The notes: a model not told the origin generated them from the letters alone. A DNA stretch of 64,000 bases from Lachnospiraceae bacterium (GCA_014804655.1 JAAUZK010000032.1:124001-188000); one strand, 5' to 3'. Counted from the first letter of the stretch, positions 52,121 through 61,236 are shown. Numbers and translations are program-made.

Positions 52121-53155
52121 ATGTTTAATTTAAGTGGCGGTATGATTGGCTGGCAGTTATTAGGATGGGTGCTTGTTTTCTCAGGACTGATCATTATGAA
52201 TGAGATCGCGCGCCGAACGAAGATCGGTGGAGGAATCTGCTTCTTTGCGATTCCGGCGGTACTTACCGTGTATTTTATTTCTATTTATGTGGGCGCGGCA
52301 AGAGGCGCAGAGTGGGCGTTGACGAATCAGACCTACGTGCATATGAACAGCTGGTTCCACTATGCGAAACTGTATGCTGCACTGGCAGGATGTATCGGAT
52401 TCATGATTATTAAGTATCATTGGGGCAAGTTAGGGAAATCCCATGCATTTAAGGTGTTCCCATTTGTGATCGTTGCAATCAATATCCTGATTGCCGTTGT
52501 ATCCGATTTTGAGTCCGTAATCAGAGGCGGCGATATCATGGGCGGCTGGTGGAAATCATCCGAGGGCGTATGGCTTTACGGCGGTTGGTGGAATATCCTA
52601 AACGGTCTTGCGGGACTTATCAACATTTTCTGTATGACAGGCTGGTGGAGTATCTACTCTTCCAAGGATAAAAAAGATATGCTTTGGCCGGATATGACAT
52701 GGCAGTTTATTATTGCCTATGATATCTGGAATTTCCAGTATACTTATCTGAATTTGCCGACTCATGCATGGTACTGCGGATTCGCATTACTGCTGGCACC
52801 TACGGTTGCTAACGCACTCTGGAATAAAGGAGGCTGGATTCAGAATCGCGCCCATACATTGACGTTGTGGTGTATGTTTGCACAGGTATTTCCGCTGTTT
52901 CAGGATGCCAGCCGTTTCACTACGGTATCATCCGTATACGGAGCAGGCGGAGCTGCCGTGGCTATGGGTGATGTGATGCCGACTACGGCGAATCCCACGG
53001 CGCAGGGAATCATCTCGGTTATCTCCATCGTGGTAAATATCGCAGTGTTTGCGGTGATCTTAAAGCGTGCGAAGGCACAGAATAAGAACCCTTATACGAA
53101 TGAGATCTTTACAGACCAGAAAGATTTCAAGATTGCAATGGATAGGGCAGAATAA
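52121..53155 (+). CDS. DUF5692-like Trp-rich integral membrane protein
   Basis: A 344-residue polytopic protein with about nine hydrophobic helices. It is unusually rich in Trp and aromatic residues, often paired: GGWWKSSEGVWLYGGWWNIL, TGWWSIYSS, YDIWNFQYTYLNLPTHAWYC. This matches a family of unknown function (DUF5692, as I recall it). No transport motif or heme-ligand pattern is certain, but several His and acidic residues fall in or near helices. It ends the hypB-oxidoreductase-hypA operon and is followed by a terminator. It is a candidate membrane partner for the oxidoreductase. Confidence 0.8.
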   Translation: MFNLSGGMIGWQLLGWVLVFSGLIIMNEIARRTKIGGGICFFAIPAVLTVYFISIYVGAARGAEWALTNQTYVHMNSWFHYAKLYAALAGCIGFMIIKYHWGKLGKSHAFKVFPFVIVAINILIAVVSDFESVIRGGDIMGGWWKSSEGVWLYGGWWNILNGLAGLINIFCMTGWWSIYSSKDKKDMLWPDMTWQFIIAYDIWNFQYTYLNLPTHAWYCGFALLLAPTVANALWNKGGWIQNRAHTLTLWCMFAQVFPLFQDASRFTTVSSVYGAGGAAVAMGDVMPTTANPTAQGIISVISIVVNIAVFAVILKRAKAQNKNPYTNEIFTDQKDFKIAMDRAE

Positions 53156-53160
53156 AATGC

Positions 53161-53200
53161 ATCCCCTTCTGTCATGATAGGATGACAGGAGGGGATTTTG
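53161..53200 (+). terminator. Terminator of the hyp operon
   Basis: ATCCCCTTCTGTCAT pairs with ATGACAGGAGGGGAT over 15 bp with one T-G wobble and a 6-base loop, followed by TTTG. The stem is strong and the T-run short. It lies between the convergent DUF5692 and Rpn genes. Confidence 0.75.
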
Positions 53201-53219
53201 ACTATGTCATTGAAGAAGA

Positions 53220-54095
53220 CTATAAATAAAAAGGCAGCAGATTGAATTCGCGAATCAATTCTTCACGATATTCGGAATCTTCAATGACTTTTGGAATGTC
53301 TTCGCTTCTTCCGTTTTTCAGTAAAGTGTCTACTAATTTCACACCGATTTCTGCTCCGAAATTGATATCTTCTTTTTTCATTAGTAGTTGTTCACGTTCA
53401 CCAAATTCAAAAATACACATACTGATTGCCTCCGATCGATTTTGTCGCAGAAAATCTGCTAATATATTATTTTTGATACATTCAGAAACAGCATATTCTA
53501 CAGCTGTTTCCAAGGACATATCCGGTAAACTAAGATACCTGCGTATATGTTCTACATAAAGCATATATTCTCTCAACGTTGGACATTTGTCCAGAATTTG
53601 TTGGTTGTTATTTGAATTAATGTTGATCATTGTTACCTTCAACTCAAGCTGCGGATCAGGCTCATTGGTATAGTAGGAATCTGATAGTTGTAGGAACATT
53701 GTCTCCGGTAGATTTTTGGCTCCGTTGTAGAAGACAATGAATTTAGGAGCGGGGATCCTGATCACGGAGGAAGAATATAGGGATCGCATATCTATCAGCT
53801 TTTGATATTCCCTTGCTACATAGAGCAGATTCCGTAGAGGAATATTTGGATTGTAAGTAGACTGATGTTCATAGAGATATAAATGAAAGTCTATTAAAAA
53901 TGCCAGATCATTTTTCATGTTCATATAAATGGCATTTTCCAATGTTACAATCTGTAAATCCTCTTCATTCTCGTGGTGAGAACCGTTCACAGCATTATAC
54001 AAAGAGAGCAGTTCCTTTTTATCTTTAAAAATCATACGGAACATAGTATCTTTGTATTTCCGGTTAGCGGTTACATTTGTACTTTCATAATTCAT
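53220..54095 (-). CDS. Rpn-family recombination-promoting nuclease / putative transposase (second copy)
   Basis: A 291-residue paralogue of the protein at 18694. It has RKYKDTMFRMIFKDKKELLS, DFHLYLYEHQSTYNPNIPLR and RIPAPKFIVFYNG in the same order; the nuclease residues D and E-x-Q are kept. The Glu-Gly repeat tail of the first copy is absent and the end instead reads GAEIGVKLVDTLLKNGRSED. ATG 54095 has GAAGGAGGTC upstream. The two copies are distinct enough to be old or separate arrivals. No flanking inverted or target repeats are seen. Confidence 0.92.
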   Translation of the reverse strand: MNYESTNVTANRKYKDTMFRMIFKDKKELLSLYNAVNGSHHENEEDLQIVTLENAIYMNMKNDLAFLIDFHLYLYEHQSTYNPNIPLRNLLYVAREYQKLIDMRSLYSSSVIRIPAPKFIVFYNGAKNLPETMFLQLSDSYYTNEPDPQLELKVTMININSNNNQQILDKCPTLREYMLYVEHIRRYLSLPDMSLETAVEYAVSECIKNNILADFLRQNRSEAISMCIFEFGEREQLLMKKEDINFGAEIGVKLVDTLLKNGRSEDIPKVIEDSEYREELIREFNLLPFYL

Positions 54096-54107
54096 TTGAC
54101 CTCCTTC

Positions 54108-54138
54108 GCAGGAGCGTCTTATTTGTGAAATCTCCTGC
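54108..54138 (-). other. Leader hairpin of the second Rpn gene
   Basis: On the minus strand GCAGGAG and CTCCTGC form a perfect 7-bp stem around a 17-base loop, 5 to 10 bases ahead of the ribosome site AAGGAGG. The CTCC of the 3' arm could instead pair with that ribosome site. Confidence 0.5.
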
Positions 54139-54215
54139 TTTTAATTTGATGGGATTAAAAGCATAGATTTCAGATTAATAGAATGAAGTGAACAAATCAT
54201 AGATTATAAGAAATA

Positions 54216-54243
54216 GATATGCTTTGAAGAATCATAGCATATC
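54216..54243. other. 8-bp inverted repeat in the 222-base gap
   Basis: GATATGCT and AGCATATC flank a 12-base loop, downstream of the secreted-protein gene and upstream of the Rpn gene on the minus strand. No T-run follows, so a terminator role is uncertain. Confidence 0.35.
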
Positions 54244-54317
54244 ATAAAGTAGATAACAATATATTTTTATAAAAATAATAAACGAATTACCGATAATGCT
54301 ATGCAAAAATAACTTCT

Positions 54318-55049
54318 TCAAGGCTGTTCTAACGTGTTCCCCATTAATTTCTTATAGCGTGCCGCCCAGAATTCCGTCTGGTAGAACACGATACACTCCT
54401 GATAGCCGTCGCTGGTTACATACAGGTTCTTGCCGGTATTTTGCTCAGATATGACTTTGTTCATGAAAGTCAGCATTTTCACATCAAACCAGTCATTATA
54501 AACGATGGCATCGTATTGATAGGATTTGCCGTTGCAGTTGAAAGTGACTGTCTGCACGCCGGTGCCGGATTCATAGTCTACTTTGCCGGTATCCTCTTCA
54601 ATATCTGTTATCGTAAGATCATCCCCGGCAATTTCGGAGACGCTGTTTAAGAAATTAGTGTACATATGCTCAAGATCCATACATTCCACATCAAAAGTAA
54701 AGAACTGTCTCGGTTCGGAAGGCTGCACAGCCGTGTCATCGTCATAGAGCAGTGCCGAAATGTATGTCAGAATCATTCCGTTAATCTGCTCCGGCTCCAT
54801 AGATTCCAATATTTCTGCGGGAAAAGAAGTAAGGCTTTCGGTAATCTTTTCTTCTACGGAAGTGGCGTCAATTCCGAGTTCTTTCAGTTTTGTAATGTTT
54901 TCATGAATCATAATCTCAACCCTCGATGAATAAAATGAGTCTGCCTGCTGCGCCTGCCCTATACTGTCATTACTATAATAGCGATACGCCATGGCGGCAG
55001 TTAGCATGAGCAGCGGAATCAAAAGTGCAATAAATGTGCTTCGATGCAT
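54318..55049 (-). CDS. Secreted or membrane-anchored hypothetical protein
   Basis: A 243-residue protein I do not recognise. The N-terminus MHRSTFIALLIPLLMLTAAM is a signal anchor with no lipobox cysteine. The rest is acidic and exported, with a helical part (ITKLKELGIDATSVEEKITE) and a beta-rich end (VQTVTFNCNGKSYQYDAIVY; YVTSDGYQECIVFYQTEFWA). No catalytic motif is seen. The product could be a cell-surface sensor or binding protein. It is a single gene on the minus strand; the ribosome-binding sequence GGCAGTAC is weak. Confidence 0.65.
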   Translation of the reverse strand: MHRSTFIALLIPLLMLTAAMAYRYYSNDSIGQAQQADSFYSSRVEIMIHENITKLKELGIDATSVEEKITESLTSFPAEILESMEPEQINGMILTYISALLYDDDTAVQPSEPRQFFTFDVECMDLEHMYTNFLNSVSEIAGDDLTITDIEEDTGKVDYESGTGVQTVTFNCNGKSYQYDAIVYNDWFDVKMLTFMNKVISEQNTGKNLYVTSDGYQECIVFYQTEFWAARYKKLMGNTLEQP

Positions 55050-55211
55050 GGGTACTGCCTTTCATAAATTATTGTATTATTTTACGTCAGTGTATTAATG
55101 CCATTATACAGAATCGGGGAGGATGATGCAACTGCGGCAGTAAATTGTAACATTTTACGGAGGATTTTCTGATATACTATAATTTAGAAATGTTTTCAAT
55201 ATCTTTGCGGT

Positions 55212-55277
55212 GGGGATTAAGAGTAAGGAACGGTATTGCTGAGCCAGGGATTAAGAGTGAAGAGCAGTATTTCTAAG
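55212..55277. repeat. Imperfect 32-bp tandem direct repeat
   Basis: GGGATTAAGAGTAAGGAACG and the following bases recur 34 bases later as GGGATTAAGAGTGAAGAGCA, about 25 of 32 positions matching. It lies in the 317-base gap before the cytidine-deaminase gene, which also shows two TATAAT boxes near 55176 and 55327. Confidence 0.5.
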
Positions 55278-55366
55278 TTATAAAATTATTCCCTTTTCAG
55301 AATTGTGTACCCGCAGAAAGTAAATTATAATCATATTGAAAAATAAATTTTTTGAGGAGACCGGCT

Positions 55367-55801
55367 ATGAGAAACCTTGACATTGAGAAAGAGATGTATC
55401 ACCAAGCAGTAGCGTTGATAGAAAAGCGCTATCCTACCGGATGGGGTGGAGCAGGAATAGTACATACAGCGAATGGACATTATTTTACAAGTGTCAGCAT
55501 TGATACAGCTAACGCCTCGGCTATTTTATGTATTGAAACAGGTGCAATTTTAGAGGCGCATAAATATAACGAAAAGGTTACACATTGTATGTGTTTGGTT
55601 AGAGATGATGAAAATGCTCCTTATAAAGTTTTATCTCCCTGCGGAATATGCCAAGAACGCTTACGGTTTTGGGGCGAGGATGTGCAGGTAGCAGTTACTA
55701 CAGATGATGGTTCTCTGCAATTTATCACATTAGGCGAGTTACAGCCATACCACTGGACAAAAGCATATCCCGCCCATACATTGGAACACTTTTCCGAATA
55801 G
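55367..55801 (+). CDS. Cytidine deaminase-like enzyme
   Basis: A 144-residue zinc deaminase of the cytidine/blasticidin-S deaminase fold. The zinc ligands and catalytic acid are CIETGAILEAHK and SPCGICQERLRFWG, with Cys replacing the His of the first motif (C-x-E then P-C-x-x-C). It deaminates cytidine-like bases; blasticidin or nucleoside antibiotics are possible substrates. ATG 55367 is chosen because GAGGAGACC is ahead; the track starts five codons earlier. A response regulator starts 33 bases after its stop codon. Confidence 0.82.
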   Translation: MRNLDIEKEMYHQAVALIEKRYPTGWGGAGIVHTANGHYFTSVSIDTANASAILCIETGAILEAHKYNEKVTHCMCLVRDDENAPYKVLSPCGICQERLRFWGEDVQVAVTTDDGSLQFITLGELQPYHWTKAYPAHTLEHFSE

Positions 55802-55833
55802 TGAATAAAATTATGAAAAGAAACGGAGCAATT

Positions 55834-56523
55834 ATGAGACAGATTCTGATTGTGGAGGACGACCGTCTTTTGAATAAAACACTTACCTATAACCTGTCTT
55901 CGGAGGGTTATGATATTACTTCTGCGTGGAATGCCCGTACTGCCGCAGAAGCAATCAGGACACGGCAGTTTGATTTGGTTCTGTTGGATGTCAATCTGCC
56001 CGACGGGAACGGCTATGATCTGTGCGGACTTATTAAACCGGAACATCCGGATACGCTGGTGATTTTTCTGACGGCTAACGACCAGGAACGGGATCAGGTG
56101 CGGGGATATCAAGCCGGTGCAGTGGATTATATCACGAAGCCTTTTTCCATTGTGGCTCTGCAGCATAAGATAAGTGCCATGTTTGCGATGGTGGAACGGC
56201 ACAATCATTCTGGGGATATCTACGATGACGGCAGGCTGTGTCTCGATTTTGCCCGCCAGACAGGGACGCTCGGAGGAAAAGCGCTTGCGTTATCTGCCAT
56301 GGAATATCGAACCCTTTCTCTGTTTTGCCGGAATGCGGGGATCGTGCTTACCCGCGGGCAGCTTTTGGAAAAGTTGTGGGATGTGGAGGAGAATTATGTG
56401 GACGAGCATACGCTGACGACTACGATCAGCCGCATACGGAGTAAGATTGAAGCGGAGGGAGACCGTTATATTAAGACGGTGTACGGCATGGGGTATCAGT
56501 GGACGGGAGAAGAGCAGAGATAA
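55834..56523 (+). CDS. OmpR/PhoB-type response regulator
   Basis: A 229-residue response regulator. The receiver domain starts MRQILIVEDDRLLNKTL with acidic pocket DD, the phospho-aspartate in LVLLDVNLPDGNG, threonine in VIFLTAND and the lysine in DYITKPFS. The C-terminal winged helix of the PhoB type has LSAMEYRTLSLFCRNAG, ILTRGQLLEKLW and DEHTLTTTISRIRSKI, then VYGMGYQW. ATG 55834 has ACGGAG before it; the track start at 55801 overlaps the deaminase stop. Its kinase is encoded 82 bases downstream. Confidence 0.94.
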   Translation: MRQILIVEDDRLLNKTLTYNLSSEGYDITSAWNARTAAEAIRTRQFDLVLLDVNLPDGNGYDLCGLIKPEHPDTLVIFLTANDQERDQVRGYQAGAVDYITKPFSIVALQHKISAMFAMVERHNHSGDIYDDGRLCLDFARQTGTLGGKALALSAMEYRTLSLFCRNAGIVLTRGQLLEKLWDVEENYVDEHTLTTTISRIRSKIEAEGDRYIKTVYGMGYQWTGEEQR

Positions 56524-56605
56524 AAGTGCGTAGATATAAGGGGATAAAATCATAGTAGTACAGAGAAGCGGGAGATGTAGTGTATAAGCCGGGATGGAGT
56601 AGGGT

Positions 56606-57697
56606 ATGGGAGCGGATGTGTATAAAGAGGAGACGTTAAAAGAAAATAGCGTAAGGTATACGGAGCCGGAGAGAAAACCGATATCAGTCAGGACAATTTA
56701 TGCCTTAACAATAGCGGGCATGGTCGTTACGATGGCAGCGGTCTGTTTCTGCTTATATCGGATAACCAGAGATGTGCTGATTCCGATATCCGGCATTTTG
56801 TTTGCAGTCTGTGCTCTTGTATGGAGCGGGATATTGATGGCGCTTATGAGTAAGAGGCTGTCACTGTTCACGTTAGATCTTTGCCGGTTATTGGACTGTA
56901 TGATAAACGGAGACGAGAAGTTGAAGTGGGGAGACGACAGCGAGACGCTTTTTGCACGAATCAATTACCGGCTCATGCGGCTTTATGAGATCCTGCGTGA
57001 GAACAGGCAGCGGGCAGCCGATGAGCGGCAGAAGATACAGACGCTTGTATCGGACATATCTCATCAGATCAAAACACCGGTCAGCAACTTGCGGATGGTG
57101 ACGGATACGCTGTTGACGAAGCCGGTTTCAGAGCATGAGCGGGAAGAGTTTATACAAGGAATCAGTACAGAGACGGACAAGTTAGATTTTCTTTTTCAGG
57201 CACTGATTAAGACTTCCAGACTGGAGAGCGGGGCAATCTGTCTGGAAAAGACTGACGGGCTGATCTATGATACGCTGGCACAGGCGATGAGCGGCACTGT
57301 TTACGGTGCGGAGAAAAAGAAGATTGATGTGGCGGTACATTGCCCGGAACATCTGAGCCTGTACCATGACAGGAAATGGACGGCGGAGGCGCTTTTCAAT
57401 CTCCTGGATAATGCCGTGAAATATACGCCCGAGGGCGGCAGGATCACAGTGTCGGTGGAACAGTGGGAGATATATGTCAAGATCGACGTGTCCGATACCG
57501 GAAAAGGGATAGCCGAGAGCCGTCAGGCAACTGTTTTCAGGCGCTTTTACAGAGAGGAAGAGGTACATGACGAGCCGGGCGTCGGTATTGGACTGTATCT
57601 GGCACGTGAGATCATTACGAGGCAGGGCGGGTATATCAAGCTCGTGTCAGAAGTTGGGAAAGGATCAACGTTTTCAGTGTTTTTGCCGTGTAGGTGA
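56606..57697 (+). CDS. Sensor histidine kinase
   Basis: A 363-residue membrane kinase. Two closely spaced membrane helices (residues ~27-50 and ~55-80: IYALTIAGMVVTMAAVCFCL; IPISGILFAVCALVWSGILM) leave almost no outside loop, as in intramembrane-sensing kinases. The H-box is SDISHQIKTPVSNLRMV, N-box LFNLLDNAVKY, then DVSDTGKGI and GVGIGLYLAREII. Kinases of this shape often act with an ABC exporter to sense cell-envelope antibiotics, but no transporter is next to it. The response regulator precedes it. Confidence 0.93.
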   Translation: MGADVYKEETLKENSVRYTEPERKPISVRTIYALTIAGMVVTMAAVCFCLYRITRDVLIPISGILFAVCALVWSGILMALMSKRLSLFTLDLCRLLDCMINGDEKLKWGDDSETLFARINYRLMRLYEILRENRQRAADERQKIQTLVSDISHQIKTPVSNLRMVTDTLLTKPVSEHEREEFIQGISTETDKLDFLFQALIKTSRLESGAICLEKTDGLIYDTLAQAMSGTVYGAEKKKIDVAVHCPEHLSLYHDRKWTAEALFNLLDNAVKYTPEGGRITVSVEQWEIYVKIDVSDTGKGIAESRQATVFRRFYREEEVHDEPGVGIGLYLAREIITRQGGYIKLVSEVGKGSTFSVFLPCR

Positions 57698-57738
57698 GGT
57701 GGAAGGGCAGACTGTTGCGGAATGGAAAACTCTCAGCG

Positions 57739-58581
57739 TCACTTTAATCCGATTCCCTTCAAGATATCAATTGTGGTAATGCCGCTGTAGGTATATACAA
57801 GTTCATCCAAGGAGAAAGGCAGGGAGGCTGTGTTTTCGAGTTTAATAATTTTATAGTTGGTTTTTAACCGTTCAGTATTTCTGATAATAGATTCTTTTAC
57901 AGACGGCTTCCTTATATTCTCTGCATTGACGAGGATATTTTCGAGAGTACCGAATTCATGGAGCAGAGAAGCCGCTGTTTTTAAGCCGACTTTATCAACG
58001 CCTTTAATGTTATCTGCGGTGTCGCCTGTAAGTGATTTAAAATCTGCATACTGCGTGGGTGTAATGCCATATTTTTCTTTTATGTATTCAGGTGTGCAGA
58101 TTACCGTATCCTTTCCGCGGTAACGGAGCACGGATACCTGATCGGTTATAAGCTGGAAGAAGTCGCTGTCAAATGAAGAGATGATGATTTCTAATTCCTT
58201 CCCATAAGTCAGGGCATAACCGGCAATGAGGTCATCAGCTTCACAGAAGGTAGTTTCCGCATGTTTTATGCCGAGAAAATCAAGAGCGGCGTATACATCA
58301 TTAAGTTGTGAAAAAGGATTTTCCTCATTGGGTGTTTCACTGTAGTCAATTCGGTTTGCTTTGTAATCGGGGTTAAGAGAAGAACGGTCATTTTCATGCT
58401 CTCCGTCAAATAATACTGTTATGTGAGTTGGTTCAACTTTTCGGATGATCTTTAACAAGGCACCTACGAAACCAAGGGTGCCTTGAATTGCTTTACCCTG
58501 ATCGTTTACAATTCGCGCCGGCATACCATAAAACATTTGAAACAGCAGATTGTGTCCATCGACGATTAGAAGTCGGTTCAT
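57739..58581 (-). CDS. 5'-3' exonuclease (PolA N-domain-like)
   Basis: A 280-residue stand-alone 5'-nuclease. Metal-binding acids are in VDGHNLLFQMFYG, TVLFDGEHENDR, CEADDLIAGYAL and SFDSDFFQLITD; the helix-three-turn-helix is SLTGDTADNIKGVDKVGLKT. It should remove RNA primers or flaps, like the N-terminal domain of DNA polymerase I or ExoIX. It is the last gene of a minus-strand operon with purine genes, 36 bases after pbuX, an unusual setting for a replication/repair enzyme. The sensor kinase gene converges on it. Confidence 0.88.
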   Translation of the reverse strand: MNRLLIVDGHNLLFQMFYGMPARIVNDQGKAIQGTLGFVGALLKIIRKVEPTHITVLFDGEHENDRSSLNPDYKANRIDYSETPNEENPFSQLNDVYAALDFLGIKHAETTFCEADDLIAGYALTYGKELEIIISSFDSDFFQLITDQVSVLRYRGKDTVICTPEYIKEKYGITPTQYADFKSLTGDTADNIKGVDKVGLKTAASLLHEFGTLENILVNAENIRKPSVKESIIRNTERLKTNYKIIKLENTASLPFSLDELVYTYSGITTIDILKGIGLK

Positions 58582-58617
58582 GTCAGATACTCCTTAATAG
58601 TTATCGAAAATACATCG

Positions 58618-59931
58618 TCAAGCGGCCTCCATATTCTGAGGAAGCACCAGATTCAAAATGATTGCCACCAGAAATACTACGGCGACACAGTTCTGTGCGA
58701 AAACATTCTGAACAACCTGAGGGAAAATTGCAAATATTTCGGGTACCTGTGTAAAGCCGATTCCGGTACTCAAAGACAGAGCGACTATTGTTATATTCCG
58801 CTGGGAATAACCGCAGTTTCCGATCATACGCAGTCCGCTTACGACGATACTTCCGAACATCATAATGGTACAGCCGCCCAGTACCGCATCGGGCAGGGTA
58901 GCTAACAATGCGCCGAATGCAGGGAAAATACCGGCAATGATCATAATCACGGCGCCTGTGGCGATTGTGAAGCGGTTTACAACTTTTGTCATGGCGACCA
59001 GTCCTACATTCTGGCTGAAAGATGTAATCGGCAGACAGCCGAACAGGGAGGACAGGGCGCTTATAAAACCGTCACATGTCAATGAGCCGGAAATCTCTTT
59101 AGGGGAAGCCTCTCTGTCAAGACCGGAAGTGGCAAGCGCTGAAGTATCGCCTATCGTTTCCGTGGCAGACACAAGGAAAATCAGGACGACAGAGACAATG
59201 GCATTCATATTAAATTCCGGTTTAAATGGAAGAACGGATGGCAGCGCTACAACGGAAGTCGATTGCAGTGCGGAGAAATCTACCATACCCATACAGAGCG
59301 CCACAATGTATCCGACCGCAAGTCCGAAGAGAACGGAAAGCTGCTTCCAGTAAGATTTTGCAAAAATATTAAAGAGAAGACAGCACAAGAGGGTTATTGT
59401 TCCGAGAATCCAGTTGGATGCCGAACCAAAGGCTTCGCTTCCGCTTCCCCCGCCGAAGGAAGAAGCGCCTACCGACAACAGGGAAAATCCGATGGCTGTG
59501 ACGACGCTTGCCGCCACGATAGGCGTAATCAGTTTGGTCCAGTACTTAGCAAATAATCCGAGGATACCTTCAATGATACCGCCGACTAAAATAGCGCCCA
59601 CGATGGCATTGTACCCGTAGGTCGGTCCGATATAACAGAAGACCGAAACAAAGGTAAAGCTGATTCCCATAACAATGGGCAGTCCCGAACCGATTTTCCA
59701 CAAGGGAAACAGTTGTATGAGGGTTCCGATTCCCGCGATGACCATAGCGCTCTGTATCAGCATGGCGCTTTGGGAAGTGTCCAGTCCGCTGGCTCCCGCC
59801 ACAATAATGATGGGTGCAATATTTGCCACGAACATAGCCAGTATGTGCTGCAGTCCGAACGGAACCGCTTTGCCCAAAGGAACTTTTCCGTCCAGCCGGT
59901 AAATATTATCAACATTCGCTTCTTTATTCAT
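58618..59931 (-). CDS. pbuX: Xanthine permease (NCS2 family)
   Basis: A 437-residue permease with about 14 membrane segments. Signatures are PFGLQHILAMFVANIAPIII, the substrate region SFTFVSVFCYIGPTYGYNAI, and the NCS2 motif SATETIGDTSALA, followed by SGSLTCDGFISALSSLFG. It belongs to the purine branch of the family (xanthine/uric acid/guanine) and would import xanthine for the adjacent phosphoribosyltransferase. The start is 75 bases after the xpt stop, the standard xpt-pbuX order. Substrate choice rests mainly on that neighbour. Confidence 0.92.
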   Translation of the reverse strand: MNKEANVDNIYRLDGKVPLGKAVPFGLQHILAMFVANIAPIIIVAGASGLDTSQSAMLIQSAMVIAGIGTLIQLFPLWKIGSGLPIVMGISFTFVSVFCYIGPTYGYNAIVGAILVGGIIEGILGLFAKYWTKLITPIVAASVVTAIGFSLLSVGASSFGGGSGSEAFGSASNWILGTITLLCCLLFNIFAKSYWKQLSVLFGLAVGYIVALCMGMVDFSALQSTSVVALPSVLPFKPEFNMNAIVSVVLIFLVSATETIGDTSALATSGLDREASPKEISGSLTCDGFISALSSLFGCLPITSFSQNVGLVAMTKVVNRFTIATGAVIMIIAGIFPAFGALLATLPDAVLGGCTIMMFGSIVVSGLRMIGNCGYSQRNITIVALSLSTGIGFTQVPEIFAIFPQVVQNVFAQNCVAVVFLVAIILNLVLPQNMEAA

Positions 59932-60006
59932 TTGTATATTCTGCCTCTCTTATGTATTTTGCAATCAATTGTTATGCATTCTTATTTCAAGCTTTGGAGC
60001 CGCCTG

Positions 60007-60600
60007 TCAAGCGTTCCTACCCTGCTCTCTGAAATTAATTTTGCCTGTAGTGGCATCCATGCTCTCCACGATGGCAAGAGACTCCAGATGGTAGCCAAGA
60101 TTTCTGATCGTCCGTCCGCCTGACTGAAATCCTTTCTCGATAGCAATGCCGATTCCGGCGAGAGTTGCCCCGGCCTGTGACACGATAGAAATCATTCCCT
60201 GCAAAGCGCAGCCGTTTGCCAGAAAGTCGTCTATGATCAGAACGTGATCGTCGGGACCTAAGATTTTTTTGGAGACGATCACCTGATTTTTACATTTGTG
60301 GGTAAAGGATTCCACTTCCGCCGTATACATGCTTCCGTCGATATTGATGCTCTTTGATTTCTTGGCAAAAACAACCGGCACATCGAAGTACTCGGATGCG
60401 ATACATGCGATGCCGATTCCGGAGGCTTCTATGGTCAGTATTTTATTGATATATGTACCTTCAAAACGCCGCTTCCATTCCTCGCCCATCTGTCGAAACA
60501 GCTTGATATCCATTTGGTGGTTCAGGAAAGTATCAACTTTCAGGACATTTCCTTCTTTGACGATACCGTCTTTTTGAATCCGTTCTTCTAAAAAGTTCAT
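60007..60600 (-). CDS. xpt: Xanthine phosphoribosyltransferase
   Basis: Xpt makes XMP from xanthine and PRPP. The 197-residue protein has the family start [20 protein letters not shown], then [39 protein letters not shown] and the PRPP-binding loop [14 protein letters not shown], with IEKGFQSGG near the end. ATG 60600 follows CAGGAGGGAAAC. It comes just before pbuX. A purine riboswitch usually controls this pair, but the 36-base gap ahead and the region before the methyltransferase gene contain none that I can see. Confidence 0.96.
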   Translation of the reverse strand: MNFLEERIQKDGIVKEGNVLKVDTFLNHQMDIKLFRQMGEEWKRRFEGTYINKILTIEASGIGIACIASEYFDVPVVFAKKSKSINIDGSMYTAEVESFTHKCKNQVIVSKKILGPDDHVLIIDDFLANGCALQGMISIVSQAGATLAGIGIAIEKGFQSGGRTIRNLGYHLESLAIVESMDATTGKINFREQGRNA

Positions 60601-60636
60601 TGTGTTTCCCTCCTGTAGTATGTGTAGTGATGGTGC

Positions 60637-61236
60637 CTATAGTTTTGTAATAACTGCTACCGCGCAGGGCATTCTTCCGTCAACGATGAAATAGTCAACA
60701 TTCGTGTAGCCCGCATTTTCAAAAAACATTTTATACGAATTAATATTAAACTGCCGTTTAAAATTTGCTCCGGCAAGTTCGAGCAGACGAACGGCCTTTT
60801 TATTCACTCCGGTGGACGCATTAATATATGTCGGAATAATAATCTTACCGCCCGCTTTGCATACCCGTTCCAATTCTTTTATCGCGGCATATGGTTCTTC
60901 TAACAAATGGATTACATTTCCTGCGATCACTTTATCGAATCTGTTATCGCGGCATTTTAAATGAGTCATATCTGCACGTCTTAATTTTATGTTGCTGTAT
61001 TTCCGACATTTTTTTGCAGTCTGTGTTAGCATTCCTTTGGAAAAATCTGTTGCGATTAACTGTCTGCACCTGGGAGCAATATACTTGCTGATCGCGCCTG
61101 TGCCGCAGGCACACTCTAGCACAATATCATTTTGCTCGATTATCTCAGCCACTTTTTTGCCGAGCCCTTGATACACTTTACCGTTGTATACTGTTTCAAA
61201 CAAATCATAAACACTGGATACTTTATCCCAAAACAT
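60637..61236 (-). CDS. Class I SAM-dependent methyltransferase
   Basis: A 199-residue methyltransferase. The SAM glycine loop is VLECACGTGAISKYIA, the acidic second motif is LIATDFSKGML, and FDKVIAGNVIHLLEEPYAAI supplies the later motifs; it is of the UbiE/YcgJ type. It is the first gene of the operon leading into xpt and pbuX. Its role could be small-molecule methylation; no purine link is evident. The start ATG 61236 has ACGGAGGGACG. Confidence 0.85.
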   Translation of the reverse strand: MFWDKVSSVYDLFETVYNGKVYQGLGKKVAEIIEQNDIVLECACGTGAISKYIAPRCRQLIATDFSKGMLTQTAKKCRKYSNIKLRRADMTHLKCRDNRFDKVIAGNVIHLLEEPYAAIKELERVCKAGGKIIIPTYINASTGVNKKAVRLLELAGANFKRQFNINSYKMFFENAGYTNVDYFIVDGRMPCAVAVITKL

